Part shown: one piece after another, positions 24,006-35,315 of the stretch | Layout: each line of letters starts with the position of its first letter | How positions within the stretch are numbered: position 1 is the stretch's first letter | Assembly: GCF_046630445.1 (NCBI RefSeq) | Contig: NC_092333.1 | Span: 332,765,501-332,829,500, forward strand | Direction of reading: 5' to 3' | DNA from: Rutidosis leptorrhynchoides | Lineage: Eukaryota > Streptophyta > Magnoliopsida > Asterales > Asteraceae | DNA: 64,000 nucleotides | The notes under the pieces: generated by a model | Told to the model about the DNA's origin: nothing | What the model saw: only the letters and a program-made list of their open reading frames with translations | Databases searched by the model: none | Translations under genes and position numbers: made by a program

Positions 24006-25555
24006 GGTAATTGAAAATATAATTTGAAATAATATATGTTATTGCTATTAAAAATTTAATTATGTAAAATAAAATAAAAATAAGATATTATAATAATTAT
24101 TATTTAAAATATATCTATATATTTAAATAAAGTATAAATGTTAAATGATTATAATACTCATTTGATTTCCCGATTGATATTAAGTAAATTAAATTCAAAC
24201 TTATGTGATTTTAAAATAAACGGTGATTCAAAAATGAGTTTTACAAACTATAGGCTTATTAAAAATGTATTTAGAAACTATTTGTTTAATTTTAAATCTT
24301 TTCATATTTTACTTGGGGTTAGGAGTAAATAATTAATGTAATTTTTATTTAATAGTTAATGCTCAGATTTTATATCATAATGACCAAAATAAATAAATAT
24401 AGTTAAACTAAAAATTTAGGATTTTTCCGAAGACTTTTATCCGCCATTGATTAACAACGGAACCCGAAATAATACCCGAAGCTAATAAGTGTCAGTAGAT
24501 GGCTGCTATGACTTTTGCACATGTTTCTTTTTATTTACTAAATTATTATTATTAATTATTATATTATTACTTTATGATTTATATATGTCACATAAGAATG
24601 AATTCGTGAATTAGGTATTGAGATTAGTTGAATATTTACTGTACTTGATTGATTCTTTTCAATTCACTAGCACACTTAATCATGATACATATTTAATATA
24701 TGGCATACATAGACTTAAAACACATTCATGCTTCCTATCCTCTTGTTCTGTCAAACGGAGCTAGCCATAGCAACACTACCACCAAACGCCATCCTCCACC
24801 ACAAGAACCATCTAATCACAACACCACTTTCTATCACCCTACAACCACCACTGCTACTAATCATGTTCCTAATTCAGTCACGAAACCAACACAAAATGAA
24901 ACCCATTTGTGGTTGATCGATTCCCATGTGATCAACTCTACAACCATTAGCATCGATTAGACCCAAACCCGAACACCATTATGTTGTTATTACTATTACG
25001 TTCGACTATCAACCACCATCTCTACTATTTGAACCACCCTAAAATCACGTTACCCTACCACCTGAAAAATAGCCCAACACCGCTCACTACCATTACCTTG
25101 AAACGCCACCCTCTCTCGCTCTCTCTTTTCCTATCTCTCTCTCTATTGATTTTGTTTAAAAACTGAACACCACAAACACAGCTACTCCTATTACAACTAC
25201 TCGAAACCTGCAACTTCTATTAACGGTAATAACGATGATGATTGATTTTTTTATAATTTTATGTGGTGATGATGTTAAAAGATGATGATGAATATTATGA
25301 TGATACTTTGCTACTGTTACGCGAATATCTCCCATCTGATTTCTGTTTTCCAGTACGAGAATAAATAGCTTAGTTTTACATTTCTGTTCATGGTTAACAT
25401 CACCACCCAACCAAACCACCACCGTAACACAACCTACAAAACCACCGGTCACCAATCACCACTACCTGCTGCTCGATTAACTTGTTTTTCTGTTACACCG
25501 TACCTGCTGCTATAACAACCACCTTAACCTACACCATCACCATCTCACCACTTTC

Positions 25556-25605
25556 CTCTCTCTCTATCTCTCTCTCTCTCTATCTCTCTCTCTCTCTCTC
25601 TCTCC
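25556..25605. repeat. (CT)n microsatellite
   Basis: Slightly interrupted CT run inside element A LTR; equivalent run at 52765-52805. A second CT run is at 25110-25145, with its equivalent, expanded, at 52303-52360. Confidence 0.95.
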
Positions 25606-26289
25606 CCTACCTCTTCATCGTTCATAAACTTCGAAACCATCACAAACATGAAACTCTAAACTGTTTTATGTTGTTATCTTGCTGCTTCTACTGCAGCTGT
25701 ATTCCTGTTTGAAAACCATGACAAAACCAACAATATGAACCACCAACTCCTTTTTACAAATTTATTTTGTGTCGGTTAAAAAGGAAAAGGGTTGAAGTGG
25801 AAAAGATGTATTATATTCTTTGGTTCGTGATAGTAATATGATTGGGACATCCTTGCACTAGTAACATCCTTGCACGACCACCACCATTTTTTATTTTTGT
25901 TTCCTGTGGTGGGTCGATACACACATGACACACCCACTTGTGTATATTTAAAGATATAAACTCCAAATGGAGTAAACGGTATCCTTTTTCTTTCTTGAAT
26001 TCTTGGGCCATGAATTCGTTTGTAATATTGGGCCGTAATATAGACTAGATTATAAGTATTTCGTTTGGGCTTGAGAAGGAGTATTGGGCCACAATTTGCA
26101 ATCCATCTTTTCTAGTTCCTGGTTCCACTCGGCAAAGACACAACCACATCTCATTTAACTGATACTAGATGATAATATAAATTAATGATAATAAAGATGA
26201 GTCTAAGATGATAATGATAATGAGGTAGCGATGAAAGGAATATATATATATATAAATGGTTTACATATAATTTCGAGAAAAACAGAAAT

Positions 26290-26344
26290 GGGAAGTATGG
26301 TCAAGGGTGTTAACGGGTGGACGAGAGGTCGAAGGTTCGAGACC
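26290..26344 (+). repeat. tRNA-like A/B-box motif in element A LTR
   Basis: An A-box-like TGGTCAAGGGT (26298-26308) and a B-box-like GGTTCGAGACC (26334-26344) are spaced about as in tRNA-derived SINEs. The same pair occurs at 53490-53537, and a B-box-like word lies on the minus strand at 62308-62319. Possibly a fossil SINE head in the LTR; not a tRNA gene, since no cloverleaf or CCA-side acceptor stem is evident. Confidence 0.4.
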
Positions 26345-26399
26345 GTATTGAGGAATTTTATTTTTTAGAACTCGCTCTTTAAAGGTAGTAAACTTAATC

Positions 26400-26400
<1 letters not shown>

Positions 26401-26444
<44 letters not shown>

Positions 26445-26465
26445 TTATTATTATTATTATTATTA

Positions 26466-26518
<53 letters not shown>
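26401..26518. repeat. (TTA)n microsatellite
   Basis: Long TTA array with two interruptions; its partner in the 3' LTR is 53595-53712. Confidence 0.97.
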
Positions 26519-26520
<2 letters not shown>

Positions 26521-26636
26521 ATTAGTATTAGTAATATCCGTAATAAATATTAATTATCTAGTTATGGTATATAAAAATAACTATATTAAGTTAATTAATG
26601 AAACATATAATTTATTAATATAACAATTATATCACT

Positions 26637-26760
<124 letters not shown>

Positions 26761-27052
26761 TTGGTCGATTACAATGTGTTAATATATAATATATATACCT
26801 GATATAGGTTCGTGAATCTGAGGCCAACCCTGCATTGTTCAGTATCGTCGTATGCATATTTTTACTACAAAATATCGTATTGTGAGTTCATTTGATTCCC
26901 TTTTACTCTTTACATTTTTAGGACTGAGAATACATGTGCTACTTTTACAACTGCTTATTTAAATGCTTTTGAAATACATTTTTGAACTGCGAATACATGA
27001 AATGCTTTTATAAATGTTTGACGAGATAGACACAAGCAAAACATTCCTTGAA

Positions 27053-27145
27053 TGAATTATGTGGACGTGATAATTTCCACCATTGAATTATGTGGACGTG
27101 ATAATTGCCACCATTGAATTATGTGGACGTGATAATTGCCACAAT
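27053..27145 (+). repeat. 31-bp tandem repeat, three copies
   Basis: Three copies of a unit beginning TGAATTATGTGGACGTGATA in element A's LTR, also three copies at 54070-54162 in its other LTR, hence older than the insertion. Confidence 0.9.
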
Positions 27146-28038
27146 TGATATGAATATTTTTTCCCTGATTATTATTGCTTGGTAACCTAAGAATTAGGGA
27201 ACATCACTAATTTTGAGAATTAGTGCACGCCTAATTGACGCGAATCCTAAAGGTAGCTACCGGGTTTAACACCCCCACCCAGAATGTTCACTAGACGAAA
27301 GGGCTAGTGGGCGTGGTGTTTAGTACTTCGAAGTTTATATGATAATTATACAGACGAGATGTTCTGTTTTACGGATATTATTATGCGCATTATATGTTAA
27401 GGTCGGTTACCAAGCCAAGCTATGAAAGCAATGAAAAGTGAATGTTATGTATCGAGAGAATGATTTTATACACAGGTTATGTGTATGTTATTCTTGTGCA
27501 CAAGATATGTGTACGGTTACTAAGATTTATGAAAGATGATTTCGTACACGAGAAAGGTGTACTGTATTTAAAAGATATCGCATGTACATTATAGGTGGGT
27601 ATAGGATTCGGGCCCATTTGTACCATGCAGGATTTAAATCTTGTGGTCTATCAAAATGATGAATTTTATTATTTTATTATAAACCTATGAACTCACCAAC
27701 CTTTTGGTTGACACTTGAAAGCATGTTTATTCTCAGGTATGAAAGAAATATTCCGCTGTGCATTTGCTCATTTTAGAGATATTACTTGGAGTCATTCATG
27801 ACATATTTCAAAAGACGTTGCATTCGAGTCATTGAGTTCATCAATATTATTATTAAGTCAATTATAGTTGGATGTATTATGAAATGGTATGCATGCCGTC
27901 AACTTTCATTGTAATGAAAGTTTGTCTTTTAAAAACGAATGCAATGTTTGTAAAATGTATCATATAGAGGTCAAGTACCTTGCGATGTAACCAAATGTAA
28001 TGTATTCGTCCAGATGGATTAGGACGGGTCATGAAAGT

Positions 28039-28050
28039 TGGTATCAGAGC
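28039..28050 (+). promoter_or_regulatory. Primer-binding site for initiator tRNA-Met (A)
   Basis: TGGTATCAGAGC is the standard complement to the 3' end of plant initiator tRNA-Met used by many LTR retrotransposons. It lies 4-8 bases inside the LTR end and confirms 23741-28035 as the 5' LTR. Confidence 0.92.
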
Positions 28051-28444
28051 GGTGGTCTTAGCGAACCAGGTCTTGCATTAGTGTGTCTAACTGATAGTTG
28101 TTTAGATGCATTAGTGGGTCTGGACTTCGACCGTGTCTGCATGTCAAAAGTTTTGCTTATCATTTTATGTCAAAATTATCTGCTTATCATTCTTAGGGAA
28201 TCATTTGCTTATCATCTTAAGGTCTAGACACGTCTTACTGCCTCTATTGCATAGACAGTGTATAGATAAATTCATATCTTAGCGTATCTGTTATTGTTAC
28301 CTTTGCCTGACAGCTTCCGTAGATTCCTCCGTAACTTATGGAATTTTAGTATTATATATGCATATGTAAATTATGTATTGCAGGGTACTAATCTACATCC
28401 TATAATCTATTTCTTATCGAAAATCCTTCATCTAATCGTACAAG
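28051..28444 (+). other. Element A leader with acceptor-like site
   Basis: Non-coding leader. A splice-acceptor-like TATGTATTGCAG ends at 28383, 62 bases before the ORF start at 28445. Paired with the CAG|GT of the LTR (27732-27740) it could define a leader intron; inference only. Confidence 0.45.
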
Positions 28445-28993
28445 ATGAATCCCTCAACCAGTTCGAGTCCCTCAGATTTCGATAGCTATTCCGATAGTTA
28501 TTCCGACAGCTATTCCGACATGGATGTTCACCTAAACTCCGGAAGCAGCGTCACTAGAATGAATCAACCAATCGGCCATCCTCAATTCATCTGATGGGTT
28601 CGTAGCCTCCTTAATCATTGGAGACAAGAAGAAGGCGATCCTTTCCATCCACCACATTGTCCTCTTGGCAAAAAACCTGAAGCACTTACCGGCGAACCTA
28701 TCCGAAACACCATTTTCAGCCTCATTTTCAGAGTATCTCAGCACGATTATATACTATACCAAGTTCTAGATCTTATTTATCCGCTCGTTCAAACCGAAAA
28801 TCACCCAGGTGTAATAGAAGAAGTCAACGAGCTTCGCGTCCGGGTAGTAGTTTTGGAGAATATGGTGCAAAACTTACCAGTTTCAGCAACATCACCAACA
28901 CCAACAGTACCATCAACATCAACACCAGTACCACCAACAACCCAAGTTTCAACATCACATGCCTCAACATTGCAATTTATACCTCGAGTATAA
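28445..28993 (+). pseudogene. Element A ORF with serine/aspartate repeat, one stop
   Basis: A 182-codon frame from ATG 28445 to TAA 28991-28993 with a single internal TGA at codon 50 (28592-28594). The N-terminus is S/D-rich with three D-S-Y-S repeats. The middle (residues 51-115) is a compact hydrophobic-rich region starting W-V-R-S-L-L. Residues 119-140 look like a short coiled coil (V-N-E-L-R-V-R-V-V-V-L-E-N), and the tail is a P/T/S-rich linker. No gag, zinc knuckle or enzyme motif. It sits where gag would be, so it may be the product of a non-autonomous element. Function unknown. One mutation (for example CGA to TGA) would account for the stop. Confidence 0.65.
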
Positions 28994-29655
28994 TCTTCGT
29001 TCTACATCTTGTTCTACATCGGTTATCTTCGTTCTTCATGATGATTATGTAATCTCTAATATTTTAGATATTATATATTCTTGTTCTAACGGTAAATCAA
29101 ATGAGTTTAATATCATATTAACTCATTAAATCCATGATTACATCTGAAGAAAATATATATGTAAGTATATTTTCATAAAGATTGTAATTAAAAATTCTTT
29201 CGTACAAACTGTTAATGGTGAAAATATTTTAACGGGTAGGTAATACCCGAGGAATATTTAGATTTCACATTAACAAGTTACACTGTACATTTTTCGAATC
29301 TGATTCAGCGGTCATTTACTATCCTACTTACATCCACGGATATACGTATTCGTTCACCGCAGAATATCCATTTTTATTCAATTTCATATTTGGATTTTGA
29401 CTTATCAGAATCCAACAAGTGGCATAATGAAGAAAACATTGGACAAAAATAAAATTTGTTAGAAACAAACAAATTAAACATGAGAAAATTTTGTTAAGAA
29501 TCCATGCTAACTATTCCTAGCTAACTGTTCCTAGCTAACTGTTAATTCCGTATTACATTTTAATTATCGCAATTTATTTATCGCAATTTAAATTCTCACA
29601 ATTTTATTTATCGTCATTTAATTTATGTTATTTATTTTACGCAATTTAAATGTCG
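28994..29655 (+). other. Element A internal non-coding region
   Basis: No coding frame. Contains the hairpin-forming AACGGGTAGGTAATACCCG at 29231-29249, a near copy of the purine motif before the 3' LTR, and degenerate tandem TTTATCGCAATTTAA-like units at 29560-29650. Confidence 0.5.
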
Positions 29656-29961
29656 GGACACGTATGCAATGTTTTGACATATCATATCGACGCATCTATA
29701 TATTATTTGGAATAACCATAGACACTCTATATGCTGTAATGTTTGAGTTCGCTATACAGGGTTGACGTTGATTCTACAATAATATATATACTTTGAGTTA
29801 TGATCGAGTTTGAGACATGTACACGGGTCACGATACGTATTAATTAATTCGAATATTATATATTAAATTATATATGAATTATTGGACTGTTAACTGTGAA
29901 CTATCGACTGTGGACTAATAATATTGGACAATTAAAATGAATTAAAATATTGATTATAACA
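29656..29961 (+). repeat. Tekay LTR-like fragment
   Basis: About 300 bases, beginning GACACGTATGCAATG, align with 20258-20570 of the Tekay solo LTR in the same orientation but with many differences. It stops at the Helitron edge and I see no continuation on the other side. Either an old LTR fragment or a module held by element A. Confidence 0.65.
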
Positions 29962-32388
29962 CTAGTTAATGATCCGTGATTACACGGATTTGCTAAAAAC
30001 TACATTTACATTTAAAATTAATCATGTTTTGCTGGTTAAATATTTTTAATAATAAGTACAGAGTATATACATATACATAACTTCATACTTTTATATACTG
30101 CTCTAAGATGACCATCACATTTCAATTTCTTCTATCAATATGAATTTGATAGATAGAAATCATGAAATAAAGTTAATATTTATAATGTCTAACAGGTCCC
30201 CAATTTTTTTTAAGGAGTATACATTTTACTCTGCATGACTATTAAATTTAAATCATACAATAAACAAAATATCTTTGGTAGAGATGAATGCTTTGGAGAA
30301 TTAAGACAAATACTGGATCCACTCTTATAGGTTAGATCAGTTATCGATGTTCCTTAAATAATTGAAAACAAACCCAAATTCAAATTAGATATGTAATTAG
30401 AGACCAATGAAAATAAGTCTACAAATAAACTAAATAAAGATAAATATGAACTTCAGAATATTACTATTAGATTGAGCTTCAACTGAAGGTTAACATTGGG
30501 TTATATAAAAGCTGATGCAAGAAACCCATTCTCCACATAGCAAAACAAAATTTACAATGTAAAAATAATAAGTATTTGAAGATCAACATAAACTTTGAAT
30601 AACTAACATACTTAAAAGAGGAAGAACCATAAGAATGTTCGCAACATCATTCATCTACCATAGAAATCTTCCCAACCCTCACTTTCATTCCATTTGACTT
30701 ATTTCCTTTAAGCTAACCGCACAGTTTAAATTTCCCATCAAACATTAAGCACAAACTAAATTACTAATTACAACTACACACTGCATTTTCGTTTAGTACA
30801 TATTGAAAGATTGAAAGACTATTAAACATATTAGTGTAATATATACATCAAGAGAAGGCACCACCATTATGCTAGGCTCGACAATGAAGTTTGTAGGTCT
30901 TGTTAAGCGTTTGTCCACAAATTCTTAAAATGAATATTGTAACATGGTGTTACCTATGCTGAACAATTTCATTCCAAGCCAACAACATATGTTGATCGAA
31001 CATGCACATAAAATATATAGATTACATACTGGAGAGCCAAACTCATATACTCCGTACCACATATGTTAAAAAGTCACACATTTGAATTAGTCAAGGGTCA
31101 TATGGCAGTTCAATCAGTGTACGTACCCCTAAGAAAATCATAAAGAAACGCATTTCTTGTAGGCAAAATATCATTTGAGCTTCATCATTGATTTGTCAAC
31201 AACCTTGATATACTCCTTACAAACAGTTGGTTACCCCATTGTTATAAGAAATCATACTCCAGTATTTATCTCGTGGCCCATTCAGACGCCTTATATCTCT
31301 GTCATTTCATCGAACACCTTGTGTGCGTCAGAGACGATAACCTCATTTACCACAAAAAAGAAAAACCGAAATCTCAGAAAAACACCATCATTAGTTATAT
31401 AAACTCATATGCCACGGGGAGAGAAAAAAGATAATATAGAGAACGGAATCATAAAGAAACTTGCATTGAAGAACAATGTGACTGAACAAAATAACAAAAT
31501 CACGATAGCATTATCCAAAGACTTGAATAGATTTAAAAACCATCCCATTTAGGTCTACGGTTTAATTAAGCAAGTCTTTACTTTACATAAACCTAATTGG
31601 AACCACATTCAAAAGTTAAATAGCTTTTAAATTCATAATATTGGCATGAATCAGTCTGTATGACGAAGAATCACTTATCATGAACTCTGATGATCAAAAC
31701 TTCATTATTTTAGCATGGATCACTATATCAATTTAATAGTGTATATACTTCATACCCATAATAACAAATTTAAGTTTTAACAAAATTCAACATTAATATA
31801 AATTAGGCATGTACTTCATACCTGGATTTATCTAACAAAGTTATGTGGAAATAAGCAATTAAAAAAACATGTAAACAGAACTTATGTGGAAATAAGAATT
31901 AAAAAACATGTAAACAGAACTTATAAAATAATATATTTAGTTACCTGAAAAGTGATGAAGATTGAAGAGGATGCTTAAAGAATAATAAGTAGATGGAAAA
32001 CAAATCAAAGAGATTTAATATGTAAGATTTTGAATTCTAGATCCTAGAGAAATCAGAAATCATATCAAGAAATCGTGTAATGCAATGCGTGATAGGGCCG
32101 ATTGGATGAATATAGGGCATAAGCCAATCAGGAAAACAGGCGTGATAGGCTACCATTATTAAACAAATTTATTTATCTTCCCAAAAAATTACTCCACTTC
32201 GTACTTAATTCTCCCAATTATTTAATATAATTTATTTATTTATATTTATATTCTCCCTTTTTAATTTAATTTTTATCAAATTAATTTAGGCATATGCTGA
32301 CATCATCCAATGTCAAGAACTCAAGCTCGAATTTGGCAATTTAGTAAAAGTGATGTCAGCTTTATTGTCAAATTATATATAAGTAAGA
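29962..32388 (-). mobile_element. Non-autonomous Helitron, about 2.4 kb
   Basis: On the minus strand it starts TCTTACTTATATATAAT (plus end 32388) and ends CTAG (plus 29962-29965), preceded by a hairpin of ATCCGTG and CACGGAT arms (plus 29971-29988). It is inserted exactly between A (29961) and T (32389), as Helitrons are. No Rep or helicase coding is visible, so it is non-autonomous. It may carry gene fragments: splice-donor-like CAGGTAACT and CAGGTATGA on the minus strand at about 31937-31950 and 31818-31830, and a PPR-like piece near 31290-31350. Confidence 0.85.
31250..31360 (-). pseudogene. Possible PPR-gene fragment inside Helitron
   Basis: On the minus strand a short frame reads S-D-A-H-K-V-F-D-E-M-T-E, which fits the core of a pentatricopeptide-repeat motif (A-x-K-V-F-D-E-M), with stops soon after. 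In another frame W-S-M-I-S-Y-N-N-G resembles the PPR W-x-x-M-I-x-x-Y pattern. This would be a captured, frameshifted piece of a host PPR gene. Short and degenerate; could be chance. Confidence 0.35.
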
Positions 32389-33060
32389 TATGAAACTAAA
32401 CATTTCTTCAAGTTTGTCACTTGATTTCATCTTAAATATCATTTGTATCTTGACGATTACAATCTGTGTTCAAACTTTTCATGATTCTTAAAAACACCTC
32501 AATCGAAAGGATGAACTAACCGCACTTCATCTACGGAAGAAAAGATTGATGCATATAGTTATGGACCTGAAAACACTCGGAATCTGTGTAAACGTTTAAC
32601 ACGTATTTGTGATAGCTCCTTTGGCATTATTATTTCCAAAAATAACAATGCAATTTCTTTTCAAATTAGCCAATTTTGTCACAGCTTCAGCAAATCAATT
32701 TTGACTTTTCATTCGAATAAGCTTTATTATAACCTTGGTATATAAGTTTGCCACTTCATCATCGTTATCGGAGAACTGTTTATAACTCACCACATTAGCA
32801 GTAAACTTACCAGCAACATCATTACTCATTGACTTTAGCATCTCTCCGAAAAACCATTATAATTGTTCATTAAAGTCCTATCATATACCAATCCGCATCT
32901 TGTAAAGAGAACTGCCATACCAAGTAACGGGAAATCAGCAATCAATATTTCGAATCTCGCAGCGTTTATCAACAGTTATATATATACATATAACATTCAT
33001 CCCTTAGAATTATGATCTTCGATTCTAAAATTCTGAAAAGCACCCAGCCTACGAATCAAT
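32389..33060 (+). other. Element A internal region, no ORF
   Basis: About 670 bases after the Helitron with no frame, repeat or RNA structure I can support. It looks like mutated former coding or leader sequence of element A. Confidence 0.4.
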
Positions 33061-33067
33061 ACTCGAA

Positions 33068-33310
33068 ATGTTGAAAAAGCTGAATGAAGCAGCAAAAATT
33101 GTAAACGATGTTAACAGTCGAAAGTTTGATGATAAAGAATGGAGTGTTGGAAACGCTCAATAGAAAATTTAGTATCAAAAAGCGGATTATGCGAAATTAT
33201 GAAGGAGACTGTGGACAAATCACAAGGACTAAACCTGTACTTAACGAATTCAGATGATTATGTATCTGATGAACTATTCAGCGAATATCTTGCTCCTTAT
33301 TTATTCTAAA
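33068..33310 (+). pseudogene. Degenerate coding remnant of element A
   Basis: From ATG 33068 a frame of about 32 codons (M-L-K-K-L-N-E-A-A-K-I-V-N-D-V) with coiled-coil-like spacing runs into several stops while the same style of sequence persists to 33310. It suggests a second former ORF. No family recognised. Confidence 0.35.
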
Positions 33311-34261
33311 TCCTTGCGAAAGGATTTTCTTCATCAACCTTCGATTTTAGAAGTTCCAAAATATCGTCATAAATATCTTCGATATTTCTGAAGATATTTT
33401 TATAACTATCTTTATCTGAAATTAGTTATCTTTTCACGTCATCAGTATTACACCATAAAGGAAACAGTTTAGTTTCTATATTCTGTAAAATCTTCAAGTT
33501 TAAATTATGAATGTTTTGAAGTAGTGTTGGGAACTGAAGCATGAGTTAGTATAATATAATGACACTTGATCAACGTGATTATATTACAGTAAGTCATGCT
33601 GAGTTTCTAATGAAACTTGATGATTCACAGACCATAACGTCATAAGGTGCCATGTTACACAACTCTTACATTTTACCTAATCTCCAAACATATCAAGAAC
33701 ATATTTCTTGATAGTTCTATCTTTTCCCTTGAATTCTGGTAATTTAACCAATCAAGATCGTGCTAACAAAATCTCTCTCTTAGAACGTTATTTATGTTCA
33801 TTCGAAACTTCATACCTACGAAATTTGGACCATTATTCACTTGACTTAAAGTCGGAAAGAGAAAACAAAAGAATGGAACTCCAAAATATAAAGGAAATGA
33901 AGAGGGAGGATTTATAGAGAAATATCCGACAGAGCAATCAAAATAGATTATCGCATTTAATCAAAGAGGATCCTAATTTCCTTATATTCTGAAGAATCAA
34001 ATCTTATTACGAATTTTTTTTCTAAATCCTTTGAATTCCGAAAATCAATCGTGACCACGTCACTGGTTAAGGCGAACCTGCATTTACTCATTTTTGTGAT
34101 AGCTTCACTCGTACTCTTCACATAAATGAGTTGCCTTATCCATATTACTCACTGATGATAACATACTTATTGTGATCACTCTAATTTCTAGCTCGTATGT
34201 GTTATAAAAACATACTTATTGTCAACCATGACCATCCCAATCAAATTTCGGGACGAAATTT
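33311..34261 (+). other. Element A 3' internal region
   Basis: Non-coding to the eye apart from a 69-codon frame at 33708-33917 with basic, charged C-terminus that I cannot support as a gene. Ends in the GGGACGAAATTTC motif (34249-34261) that also precedes the Tekay 3' LTR. Confidence 0.4.
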
Positions 34262-34278
34262 CTTTAATGGGTAGGTAC
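34262..34278 (+). other. Polypurine-tract region of element A
   Basis: CTTTAATGGGTAGGTAC immediately precedes the 3' LTR start TGTGATGACCC, matching the arrangement at 48578-48592. Confidence 0.6.
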
Positions 34279-35315
34279 TGTGATGACCCGGAAATTTCCG
34301 ACCAAATTTAAACTTTATTCTAATGTGATTTCGATACGATAAGCGAAGTCTATAATATTGAGTCTCGAAAATTTTGGAACTATGTTCATGTATTCATTTA
34401 CCTCCGACCAGTTTCGACGATTCACGAACAATTAATTGTAAATAGATATGTGTATATATATATATATATAAATGGTAATTGAAAATATAATTTCAAATAT
34501 TATATGTTATTGCTATTAAAAATTTAATTATGTAAAATAAAATAAAAATAGGATATTATAATAATTATTATTTAAAATATATCTATATATTTAAATAAAG
34601 TATAAATGTTAAATGATTGTAATACTCATTTGATGTCCCGATTGATATTAAGTAAGTTAAATTCAAAATTATGTAATTTTAAAATAAACGGTGATTCAAA
34701 AATGAGTTTTACAAACTATAGGCTTATTAAAAATGTATTTAGAAACTATTTGTTTAATTTTAAAACTTTTCATATCTTACTTGGGGTTGGGAGTGAATAA
34801 TTAATGTAATTTTTATTTAATAGTTAATGCTAAAATTTTATATCATAATGACCAAAATAAATAAATATAGTTAAACTAAAAATTTAGGATTTTTCCGAAG
34901 ACCTTATCCGCCATTGATTAATAACGGAACCCGAAATAATACCCGAAGCTAATAAGTGTCGGTAGATGGATGCTATGACTTTTTCACATGTTTCTTTTTA
35001 TTTACTAAATTATTATTATTAATTATTATATTATTACTTTATGATTTATATATGTCACATAAGAATGAATCCGTGAATTAGGTATTGCGATTAGTTGAAT
35101 ATTTACTGTACTTGATTGATTCTTTTCAATTCACTAGCACACTTGATCATGATACATATTTAATATATATGGCATACATAGACTTAAAACACATTCATGC
35201 TTCCTCTCCTCTTGTTCTGTCAAACGGAGCTAGCCATAGCAACACTACCACCAAATGCCATCCTCCACCACAAGAACCATCTAATCACAACACCACTTTC
35301 TATCACCCTACAACC
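34279..35315 (+). mobile_element. Element A 3' LTR, first part
   Basis: Repeats 23741-24850 of the 5' LTR closely, apart from shorter GT/TA repeats. It breaks at CAACC (35311-35315), the left target duplication of the Tekay element, and resumes at 52035. Confidence 0.93.

Noticed and set aside
24700..24960. 86-codon H/P/T-rich ORF, repeated at 35085
   Set aside because: Low-complexity part of element A LTR; the frame in the second copy is cut by the Tekay insertion and shows no domain.
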